This document shows, piece by piece, positions 1 to 6,605 of a DNA stretch of 8,313 nt. The position numbers and the translations under genes were made by a program. Source of the stretch: Chitinophagaceae bacterium (lineage in GTDB: Bacteria; Bacteroidota; Bacteroidia; Chitinophagales; Chitinophagaceae); assembly GCA_947483345.1 (NCBI GenBank), contig CANKNL010000128.1:1-8313 (forward strand). The letters are read 5' to 3'. Position 1 is the stretch's first letter. Each line of letters opens with the position of its first letter. The notes below the pieces were generated by a model that saw only the letters and a program-made list of their open reading frames with translations, ran no database searches and was not told the DNA's origin.

Positions 1-578
1 GCAGTGGTGCCAGTTTTGATGAATTGGTGGTCATAAAGGATGAAAAAGAAGGATTGAAGTTTTTCAGTGGCTTTGCCCATGTGATTAATGCCATGCGTAC
101 ATGCCCCAAATTTATAATTGGCCGCATACAGGGAAAATGTGTGGGTGGCGGTGTGGGCATTGCCGCAGCCGTTGATTACGCCATTGCAACCAATAAAGCC
201 GAAGTAAAGCTGAGTGAACTGGCTGTTGGCATTGGTCCATTTGTGGTTGGCCCGGCAGTAGAACGGAAAATTGGTACAGCAGCATTCAGCGCTTTATCTA
301 TTGATGCAACAAGCTGGCGCAGCAGCGACTGGGCAAAACGCAAAGGGCTTTTTGCAGAACTGCACGATAGTATTGAAAATATGGATGAAGCGGTTTATAA
401 GTTGGCAAATACACTGGCACATTCCAGCCCTGTTGCCATGGCCGAAATGAAAAAAATATTCTGGAAGGGAACAGCGCACTGGGATGAGTTGCTGAAGGAA
501 AGGGCAGCCATCAGTGGCAGATTGGTGTTGAGTGAGTTTACCAGGAATGCGATCAATAAATTTAAGGCCAGTAGTTAA
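1..578 (+). CDS. Enoyl-CoA hydratase/isomerase (crotonase) family protein, 5' end missing
   Basis: The reading frame is open from the left edge (first full codon at 3-5) to TAA at 576-578, giving 191 visible residues. Family members have roughly 255-265, so some 65-70 N-terminal residues lie outside, and the in-frame TTG at 24 is not the start. The visible part opens with the first oxyanion-hole motif (SGASFDEL) and has the second one (GKCVGGGVGIA, visible residues 44-54), followed by DYAIA and SELAVGIGPF. Crotonases bind acyl-CoA thioesters and act on the enolate, typically hydrating or isomerising enoyl-CoA in fatty-acid or amino-acid breakdown in the cytosol. Of the two catalytic glutamates of rat enoyl-CoA hydratase, the second (Glu164) matches Glu72 here, while the position of the first (Glu144) is Gly52. 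That makes a simple hydratase less certain and an isomerase or other crotonase reaction possible. The substrate cannot be told. The gene converges on the carbonic anhydrase gene and is probably unrelated to it. Confidence 0.9.
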   Translation, partial: SGASFDELVVIKDEKEGLKFFSGFAHVINAMRTCPKFIIGRIQGKCVGGGVGIAAAVDYAIATNKAEVKLSELAVGIGPFVVGPAVERKIGTAAFSALSIDATSWRSSDWAKRKGLFAELHDSIENMDEAVYKLANTLAHSSPVAMAEMKKIFWKGTAHWDELLKERAAISGRLVLSEFTRNAINKFKASS

Positions 579-580
579 TT

Positions 581-1213
581 CTACAGGTTATCATACTTAA
601 AAATAGTATCTACATCACTGTTTGCAGGCATGTCAAAAACAGGGTTGATGATACCGTCTCTTAAATCGTATACCCAACCATGTAAATCCGGTGCCTGTGT
701 ATGTTTCCAGGCTTTTTGAATAATCGAGGTCTTGGCTAAATTCAACACCTGTTCTTTTACATTTAATTCAGTTAACAGGTCAACCCGGGCATCTTCATTA
801 TCCAGTTCGTTTATTTCAACTTTGTATTGGCTGTAAACATTTTTGATATTCCACAGCCACTTGTCAATAAGGCCCAGGCTTTGGTTTTTTAGTGCAGCCC
901 TTATGCCTCCGCAGTTATGGTGGCCACAAACAATTACATGTTTTACTTTTAATACCTCCACGGCATATTGTAACACACTCAATAAATTAAGATCGGTGTG
1001 TACCACCAGGTTGGCCACATTGCGGTGTACAAAAATTTCACCGGGATCGGTACCGGTTATTTTATCTGCAGGCACACGGCTATCGCTGCAGCCGATCCAC
1101 AGTACTTCGGGGGTTTGAATTTCTACAAGGCGTTTAAAATAACCCGGATCTGTGGCCAGCATATCTGCTGCCCATTCTTTATTATCCTGTAAAATTTTTT
1201 CAAAAGGTTTCAT
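581..1213 (-). CDS. can: Type II beta-carbonic anhydrase (Can-like)
   Basis: This 210-residue cytosolic enzyme interconverts CO2 and bicarbonate. With the start at 1213 the zinc ligands fall at Cys42, Asp44, His98 and Cys101, with Arg46 pairing with the Asp (motifs CSDSR and HHNCGG). These are the same numbers as I recall for E. coli Can. Trp39, Arg64 and a Tyr at 182 also match the residues that form the non-catalytic bicarbonate site in type II enzymes of E. coli and Haemophilus, so pH-dependent allosteric control is expected. An in-frame ATG at 1240 would add nine residues, but it lies in the spacer of the promoter at 1222-1252, and only the 1213 start matches the family N-terminus. There is no signal peptide. 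The gene is downstream of, and in the same direction as, the DAB operon but appears to have its own promoter. It ends with TAG, 2 bp from the crotonase stop on the other strand. Confidence 0.95.
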   Translation of the reverse strand: MKPFEKILQDNKEWAADMLATDPGYFKRLVEIQTPEVLWIGCSDSRVPADKITGTDPGEIFVHRNVANLVVHTDLNLLSVLQYAVEVLKVKHVIVCGHHNCGGIRAALKNQSLGLIDKWLWNIKNVYSQYKVEINELDNEDARVDLLTELNVKEQVLNLAKTSIIQKAWKHTQAPDLHGWVYDLRDGIINPVFDMPANSDVDTIFKYDNL

Positions 1214-1221
1214 TATGGCAA

Positions 1222-1252
1222 CAAATGTAGTGCCTGCCATGAATAATACAAA
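1222..1252 (-). promoter_or_regulatory. Bacteroidota-type promoter of can
   Basis: On the minus strand there is TTTG (1252-1249), a 19-bp spacer, then TACATTTG (1229-1222). This is an exact fit to the Bacteroidota primary-sigma consensus (TTTG near -33, TAnnTTTG near -7). Transcription would start only a few bases before the ATG at 1213, giving a very short or nearly absent leader. That rules out the upstream ATG at 1240 if this promoter is used. The prediction rests on sequence only. Confidence 0.6.
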
Positions 1253-1284
1253 GTAAATTATGGCGAAGCGTGAGAAGTATAAAT

Positions 1285-1308
1285 GGTTTAATTGAACCTG
1301 GGTTTAAT
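1285..1308. repeat. Three clustered GGTTTAAT half-sites
   Basis: GGTTTAAT occurs at 1285-1292 and again at 1301-1308. An inverted copy with one mismatch (ATTGAACC) lies between them at 1291-1298. The first and second copies make a near-palindrome, and the second and third could form an 8-bp stem with a 2-nt loop, including one G-T pair. The cluster sits in the short gap between the end of the DUF2490 gene and the can promoter, about 35 bp upstream of the -33 element. It could be a regulator site or a weak transcript end; AT-rich sequence makes chance occurrence quite possible. Confidence 0.25.
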
Positions 1309-1330
1309 AAAACAGTATATAGCGGGGGAG

Positions 1331-2092
1331 TTATTTAACAAAGTCAACAGTTACATGTGTGGCAATTAAAAAGCCATTATTGTATTGAAAAACAGGTTTG
1401 TCGTTCACCCGTTTTCCCTGTTGCAAAACCTGGTTCAGGTACCCGACTTCAAATTTCAGTTTTTGATTTAATTTATACCCCACTAACAAAGCCAGTCGGT
1501 TTTGATCGAAAATATTTGCTCCTATATTTTCCCCCCATCCAATAAATATTTCATCCAGTAACATAATACTCCACACATTTTTTTCTTGTTTATTTTTATT
1601 AAGCGGAAGTTCTGTTCTAATCCTGTAACGCATTCTGTTCAAAAAAGTATAATCGGTTTCTTTTGATCCGTTTTGTATCACTACTTTTCCAACAAATCTT
1701 TGTTCTAATGTAAACCTGTGAGAAATATCCATTTTACCGAAGGGATTTTTTATGATTACCTGTTCAAAAATGCGGTGTTCGGGGAAGGCTGTTGCTACAG
1801 GAAAGTCGCCATATGGAAACGTTTCGGCAAAAGCATACCCGGCATTGATGCTAACATCCTTTCTTATTGCAAAATTTACCCCTGTACGTAACAACCCTTG
1901 TTGCCAGTTCTTTAAACTGTTTACCCTGCGCCATTGGTATTCTGTGTGTAAGGAAATCTTATTCTTGAGTTTAAATGTTCCTGTATAAGCAAGCCAGCCA
2001 ATAGTATTATGATCGGCCAGCCGTTGTTCCTGGGAAAAAGAAAGTTGACTAAATAAAACCAGGGCTAACGGTAAAATTAATTTGAGGGGCAT
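1331..2092 (-). CDS. DUF2490 family outer-membrane beta-barrel protein
   Basis: The product is 253 residues. It begins with a clear signal peptide (Lys4, hydrophobic core LILPLALVLF, likely cleavage after FSQLSFS, before QEQ). The mature part is made of short alternating strands rich in aromatic residues, for example around HTEYQWRR, NAGYAFAETFP, HRFTLEQRF, NRMRYRIR and VGYLNQVL. This is typical of DUF2490, a family of unknown function common in Bacteroidota and predicted to form a small beta-barrel in the outer membrane. The ATG is 20 bp after the dabB stop, so it is almost certainly translated from the DAB operon mRNA. The position suggests a link to inorganic carbon or ion traffic across the outer membrane, or simply co-expression; the sequence itself shows no ligand site. 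A passive pore and a structural or sensing role are both possible. Confidence is high for a barrel-type secreted protein and low for any function. Confidence 0.8.
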   Translation of the reverse strand: MPLKLILPLALVLFSQLSFSQEQRLADHNTIGWLAYTGTFKLKNKISLHTEYQWRRVNSLKNWQQGLLRTGVNFAIRKDVSINAGYAFAETFPYGDFPVATAFPEHRIFEQVIIKNPFGKMDISHRFTLEQRFVGKVVIQNGSKETDYTFLNRMRYRIRTELPLNKNKQEKNVWSIMLLDEIFIGWGENIGANIFDQNRLALLVGYKLNQKLKFEVGYLNQVLQQGKRVNDKPVFQYNNGFLIATHVTVDFVK

Positions 2093-2112
2093 AATTGTTT
2101 TTGTTGCTTAAA

Positions 2113-3969
2113 TTAAGTTGATCTGTAGGCAACCGGGTGATACTGTTTTTTATGAGGCCCAAAGAAGATGCGCAGCAAAATTCGAAAAGCCGATAGTTCA
2201 ATAAAAACAAAACAAAGTGCCATCAGTATGATTAATACGAACTGGTTACTGTGTACATAAGTAAACAGCACATCAATTCCTATGAATGCAGCTGTTAAAG
2301 GAAAACCCAACATTCCCATTGCTGAAACCAAAAACAAAAATCCGGTTGTGTTTTGTTCATATATGTATCCATGAAAACGGTTGAGCGAAATATCATTATC
2401 AACAGTCTTAATTTTTTGTAAACAATAATATCCAAGGGAAAAAGCCAATATCACACCGCTTGTATAAAAAATAATTTCTATCAGATTAATGTGTTCTGTA
2501 TTGAACAATACTGCTGCAATTATAAAGAAATGAGCTGACAATAAATATATCCAAGCCTTTAAAGCAGACCGCCTGTAAGCAAATGCAAAAAGAATAACAG
2601 CCAACGCAATACTCATTAACACAACCGGCAAAACTTCGCCTATGGTCAAAATGCTGGTTCGGCTCGTATAACCAAAAACTGTAAGTGTAAGGCCGGCAAT
2701 AGTTAGCATACCAATGAAGACTTTGGATTCTAAAAACTGTAGCTTTTTTCCAAGCCATTTAAAAGGGCTCCACAGATAGGTAAACATCATACTGTCTAAA
2801 TTCCACTCTTTAATGCTTAACATATAAAACGACGCCTTAAGTTTTGACACCGTTTTTTGCGTTGGTAAAACATAGTGGAAATATTGATGATGAACCAAAT
2901 AATTTAATACAGATGGCGATACCAATAACTGATAAGTTCTTAAAAAAGCATTGCCAGCAAAATGAATAAGTACGAGCCAGTGAAAACCTACAGCCACCTC
3001 AATAAACATCAATCCAATTTGTGCCGCAGATGAATAGGCGATTTGTGTTTTAACCGTTGGCTGTACCCTTGCAATTAGGGTAGCAACAATGGCTGTTGTA
3101 GCGCCAATAACTATGATGGCAATTTTTGCCCAAAGCATATCTTCCCAAAAAGGATGGGTACGAAGCAATAAAAATACGCCGATATGCACACTTACCGAAC
3201 CATAAAAAATGGCAGAAGAAGCTGTGGGCCCTTCCATGGCTCTTGGCAACCAGCTGGTAAAAGGAAACTGAGCCGATTTAATAGTGGCTGGTAAAATAAT
3301 CATACAAACAATAAAGATGGCCATGCTTGTTTGATTTGCCGCAATAGCGATATCTTTTGCTTCCTCCAATTGCGAAAAATTGATATTCCGGTGTGTAAGA
3401 TGGTGCATCATCCACATGGCCAACATGAGTGCCACATCGCTTATACGGTAGTTGGTAACAGCTTTAAAAGCATTTTTAACGGGTAAATACCGGTTTCGGT
3501 AAAAGGCAATCAAAATAAAGGAACAAATGCCTTTTATTTCCCATCCGATGAACAAAGTTTCAAAATTGCCAGCGAGAATTATAAAATTATACGCCACGGC
3601 AAATAATAAGATGGTATTAAAAAAACGCTTGTAACCCTCATCCCTGTGCATATAATATTTACTGAAGGTGGCTACCAGGAAAAATAACAGCGAACCAACA
3701 ATGCTGAACACGGCTGTTATTTCATCGTAATACAATTGGATGGCAAAAACAAAACGGTCTGTTTCGTAGAGTGTGGCAACCTTAAAACCGATTGGTTCAA
3801 GACCATTAATTAACCACCAGGTAAAAAATGACAAGGTCATTAATATGTTGAACACTTTTGTAAAGCGTACAATTTTTCCAATCGCTTTTTCGCTTTTATT
3901 CTGCCAAAGCAATGTGGCCAAAAAAGCCAGAAGAGGAACGGCAATAAATAATATGAGTAATTGATTCAT
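2113..3969 (-). CDS. dabB: DabB, proton-conducting membrane subunit of the DAB inorganic-carbon pump
   Basis: This is a 618-residue polytopic membrane protein of the NuoL/MrpA/NDH-1 antiporter family. Core motifs are the TM5 segment FIGWEIKGICSF (Glu144), the TM7 lysine in IKSAQFPFTSWLP (about Lys231) followed by AMEGPTASSAIFYGSVSVHIGV, and VKTQIAYSSAAQIGLMF (about Lys307). These are the proton-path residues of complex I antiporter subunits. In DAB systems this subunit is thought to pass protons inward and drive the CO2-hydrating partner DabA, whose gene ends 21 bp upstream; no other complex I or Mrp genes are present. Two oddities: the HAFFK lysine of NuoL is replaced by Arg (NAFLRTYQLL), and the residue matching the lysine of the late GFxSKD motif is Ile (AAFIGIDVLF). 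A segment of about 190 residues (roughly 350-540) with about four extra hydrophobic helices separates these parts. The start at 3969 gives a normal first transmembrane helix. Confidence 0.92.
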   Translation of the reverse strand: MNQLLILFIAVPLLAFLATLLWQNKSEKAIGKIVRFTKVFNILMTLSFFTWWLINGLEPIGFKVATLYETDRFVFAIQLYYDEITAVFSIVGSLLFFLVATFSKYYMHRDEGYKRFFNTILLFAVAYNFIILAGNFETLFIGWEIKGICSFILIAFYRNRYLPVKNAFKAVTNYRISDVALMLAMWMMHHLTHRNINFSQLEEAKDIAIAANQTSMAIFIVCMIILPATIKSAQFPFTSWLPRAMEGPTASSAIFYGSVSVHIGVFLLLRTHPFWEDMLWAKIAIIVIGATTAIVATLIARVQPTVKTQIAYSSAAQIGLMFIEVAVGFHWLVLIHFAGNAFLRTYQLLVSPSVLNYLVHHQYFHYVLPTQKTVSKLKASFYMLSIKEWNLDSMMFTYLWSPFKWLGKKLQFLESKVFIGMLTIAGLTLTVFGYTSRTSILTIGEVLPVVLMSIALAVILFAFAYRRSALKAWIYLLSAHFFIIAAVLFNTEHINLIEIIFYTSGVILAFSLGYYCLQKIKTVDNDISLNRFHGYIYEQNTTGFLFLVSAMGMLGFPLTAAFIGIDVLFTYVHSNQFVLIILMALCFVFIELSAFRILLRIFFGPHKKQYHPVAYRST

Positions 3970-3990
3970 GTAGATTTTTTGTTAATACTT

Positions 3991-6558
3991 TTAATCAAGT
4001 AAATACACCGGTAGATTTTCTTCTGTGGCGTGTACTATATGATTCGTTTCCATTTCCTTTGCTCCCTCCAGAAACTCTTCCATATTGTGAATCGTTTTTA
4101 TTTCACCGGCATCGGTTATGGGATTGTATTTTGTAAATACACCGTCTTTAAAATAATAAAACTGCTGTTCCTCCGGATGAAGCGCTACCATGTGCACCCA
4201 CTCATTTTTATACCATTCAAAAACTTCGGTACTAGAGTTGATGGCTTTTAAAACGATATCAGGCTGATGTTCTACAATTACCAACAACCTTACCGGGTCA
4301 TGCACTTCTATCATTTGCCAAGGCAGACCGGGCCGTAGATCGCCATCACTGCTGTTGGCTACGCCAAATAAACCCATCACATTATGTGGCAGCTTTGTAC
4401 CGGCACCCATTTTAATATTATCTACTCTCGAAAAATAATATTCTAGGTTAATGCCGCCACAAACCAAACCAATGGGCCGCATAACTGCTGTTAAAATAGC
4501 TCCATCAGGGTCGGTTGTATAATCATAACTATTTAAGAAAGCTCTTCTGTCGAGAAACAATCCTTTAGAAGTTTGCCTGCGGCCGATGATGGCTAATGTA
4601 TTGGTGCCGTGCCCCAGTTCTGGCCTGGGTTCAAATAAAGAAACCGAACGGCTATGTATAGCCTTGCGCACCTGCTCCAGTTCCAGTTTGGTATTGATAG
4701 AGGCAAAACGACGGCTTCTTTCTTTTGCATTCAAATTTAATGCTGTTTCAAAATTCTGTATGTTTATCAGGTGCTGTTTTGCATTTTCGGGGCTCAGTAC
4801 ATCTTCGTCATAATAATTCCAAACATCAGCAGCGGTATCATGCATGCTGCCGATGAACTGGGTTGAATCAGGAATTACAATTCCTTTTAATGCCAATATT
4901 GTTCTTACTCTTTTATGATTTAATATAAACGACTGAACCCTTGCATTTGTAGCCCCGGGCCTTCCGCTACAGGCACCACAATCATGTGCTCCATGGTGCG
5001 GATTATTAGCACTGCTACTGCCATGTGCCACAAAATATACAATGGGGGCAAAATTGTTAACCAAGCCAATACCACGCAAAAACCCTTCGCCTCTTGTAGC
5101 CATTTCATCTAGTGTGTAACCAATCTGTAAACCATTTTCTATATCAGAAGTGCTTTTATTTTCGATGGTGAGTAGAGAATGTTTATCCATATGCCCATAC
5201 GCATTGGATATGGCCGGACTCATTTTTGGATGAAATAATAATTGTATTTTTTTAACAAAAGCCCAGAAACCAAAAATAATACTCAACACAAAGCCCGATA
5301 AAATACCGTGCGTATATTTTGTATAGATCAATTCTTCTTCTCTAATTGATTTTGCATCGGATTCTTTTATCAGGTATTTTGGAGTAACCGGTGCCGGGCA
5401 AAGTTTATCATAAAACTTTCCACCCTCCTGCTGAAAATAAAACTCCACACCAAAAAATCCAGGAGCACCAAATGTTTCCGCTTTTTTATCAACCGCTTCA
5501 ATGTGGCGGCGTATAGAATCCTCTCTTTCATCAATACAGAAAATAGCTTGTAAAGAGGTATCTGCATTAGTTGATGAATATTGTTCCGTGTCAACCCTAA
5601 ACTGTGAGTTTCTTTTCTCATTAGAGACCAGAATTCCTTTTAATACTGAATCATAATAACTCCATTCAAAAGCATCCTGCCATAGTTCAATAACTTCAGC
5701 TAATTCTGTTTTAGGTACATCAGCAAATAAATCAAGAGGCGGCACGGTAACATGCGTAGTTAATGGTTGCCATTTATTACCCAATGCATGGTTTAGTGCA
5801 TCCAGCTCCATTAGTAATTCAAACTCCAGTAACTCCTTCAGGGTGATCTGTTTTCTGTCGAGTAGTGTTTGTGGATTATCTTCAACTGCACTTATAAAAC
5901 CACTCCATCCATGATGGGCAAATTGCTGATCGAATAAATATTGCTCATAGTATTCTTCTTTTCCAACAATTGTTTTTAAAAGTTCCGGGATAGAATAATG
6001 GCCCGATAAAAATTTTTGTTTTATTTGTTTTGTTTTAAAGAAACTTACAAAACTGTTTTGCTCCATTTCTTTAATACTGTCAATAAAAGACTGGTTGACC
6101 ACCGGAAAACTGTCAATAGCAATACCTTGGTCTAAAAAGGCACAAAGAACACGAAAGAGCAATGGATGCACTTTATTATCCAGATCCAGGTGATAGACAT
6201 CTTTCCAGTTTTTTCTTAGCTCACCAATGCGTGGTTGGTTTATGGTGTTGTATTCTTTACTGATGAGTTTTTCTATCCATTCGGCTACAACTGTATTGTC
6301 TTTTTTATTGGAAATCACCATCTGCAATATATCTTTTCGTATTCTTCCGGTTGTGTACATATCCCGGTATTCGGGTAATTGCAAATGCACCTGGAAACCA
6401 AAAATTTTTGATGCTTTAAAAATGGCATCATAAAATTTCATGTGCTGAAAAGCATGCAGGGTATTATGATGAATAAAATCTTTTAATGCCTGTTGTGCAG
6501 GTAAAAAATGTTTCAATTCATGAATGATATGCGCTTCGTTAAATGGATGTTTGCTCAT
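3991..6558 (-). CDS. dabA: DabA, zinc-containing catalytic subunit of the DAB inorganic-carbon pump (DUF2309)
   Basis: The product is 855 residues and belongs to DUF2309, the carbonic-anhydrase-like half of the DAB complex. The predicted zinc site is Cys341 and Asp343 in FCIDERED, with Arg345 as the Asp partner, plus His512 (FVAHG) and Cys527 (HDCGACSG). The Cys-x-Asp pair and the 15-residue gap between His and Cys match the ligands reported for Halothiobacillus DabA (Cys351, Asp353, His524, Cys539). Other family marks are FIHHNTLHAF near residue 30 and the HHGAHDCGACSGRPGA loop. The protein is thought to sit on the cytoplasmic face, bound to DabB, and to hydrate CO2 to bicarbonate in one direction, powered by proton flow. 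A hydrophobic stretch at about 418-435 may touch the membrane. I chose ATG 6558 because it gives MSKHPFNEAHII; an extension to TTG at 6597 would translate the intergenic hairpin. dabB follows 21 bp downstream. Confidence 0.95.
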   Translation of the reverse strand: MSKHPFNEAHIIHELKHFLPAQQALKDFIHHNTLHAFQHMKFYDAIFKASKIFGFQVHLQLPEYRDMYTTGRIRKDILQMVISNKKDNTVVAEWIEKLISKEYNTINQPRIGELRKNWKDVYHLDLDNKVHPLLFRVLCAFLDQGIAIDSFPVVNQSFIDSIKEMEQNSFVSFFKTKQIKQKFLSGHYSIPELLKTIVGKEEYYEQYLFDQQFAHHGWSGFISAVEDNPQTLLDRKQITLKELLEFELLMELDALNHALGNKWQPLTTHVTVPPLDLFADVPKTELAEVIELWQDAFEWSYYDSVLKGILVSNEKRNSQFRVDTEQYSSTNADTSLQAIFCIDEREDSIRRHIEAVDKKAETFGAPGFFGVEFYFQQEGGKFYDKLCPAPVTPKYLIKESDAKSIREEELIYTKYTHGILSGFVLSIIFGFWAFVKKIQLLFHPKMSPAISNAYGHMDKHSLLTIENKSTSDIENGLQIGYTLDEMATRGEGFLRGIGLVNNFAPIVYFVAHGSSSANNPHHGAHDCGACSGRPGATNARVQSFILNHKRVRTILALKGIVIPDSTQFIGSMHDTAADVWNYYDEDVLSPENAKQHLINIQNFETALNLNAKERSRRFASINTKLELEQVRKAIHSRSVSLFEPRPELGHGTNTLAIIGRRQTSKGLFLDRRAFLNSYDYTTDPDGAILTAVMRPIGLVCGGINLEYYFSRVDNIKMGAGTKLPHNVMGLFGVANSSDGDLRPGLPWQMIEVHDPVRLLVIVEHQPDIVLKAINSSTEVFEWYKNEWVHMVALHPEEQQFYYFKDGVFTKYNPITDAGEIKTIHNMEEFLEGAKEMETNHIVHATEENLPVYLLD

Positions 6559-6569
6559 AGCTGTATTAT

Positions 6570-6597
6570 TTGTGTTGCGGTTAAATCCGCAACACAA
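6570..6597 (-). promoter_or_regulatory. Perfect 11-bp hairpin between carbonic anhydrase gene and dabA
   Basis: TTGTGTTGCGG and its exact complement CCGCAACACAA are separated by 6 nt. In the mRNA this hairpin begins 8 nt after the carbonic anhydrase stop and ends 11 nt before the dabA AUG. No U-run follows it on the minus strand, so it is not a classical terminator. It may stabilise or mark a processing point of the dabAB message, affect translation start of dabA, or be an operator for a dimeric regulator. Confidence 0.6.
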
Positions 6598-6605
6598 TTA
6601 AATAA

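Noticed and set aside
24..578. Crotonase gene starting at the TTG at 24
   Set aside because: The frame is open to the window edge and the codons before 24 encode part of the oxyanion-hole motif (SGASFDE), so the gene starts upstream.
693..717. Possible intrinsic terminator on the plus strand (GCCTG, 10-nt loop, CAGGC, then five T) for the crotonase mRNA
   Set aside because: The stem is only 5 bp with a long loop, and the bases are fully explained as coding sequence of can (KAWKHTQAPD region). It may work weakly but cannot be supported.
2486..2758. 90-residue open frame on the minus strand within dabB
   Set aside because: It is an alternative frame of dabB without start context or family resemblance; dabB is continuous across it, so there is no frameshift.
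2113..3969. NuoL of respiratory complex I or MrpA of a Na+/H+ antiporter
   Set aside because: No other nuo or mrp genes are present and the gene follows dabA by 21 bp, which identifies it as dabB.
6559..6597. N-terminal extension of dabA from a TTG at 6597 (MCCGFNRN...)
   Set aside because: The extension translates the intergenic hairpin, uses a weak start codon and is followed by ATG 6558, which gives a family-like N-terminus.
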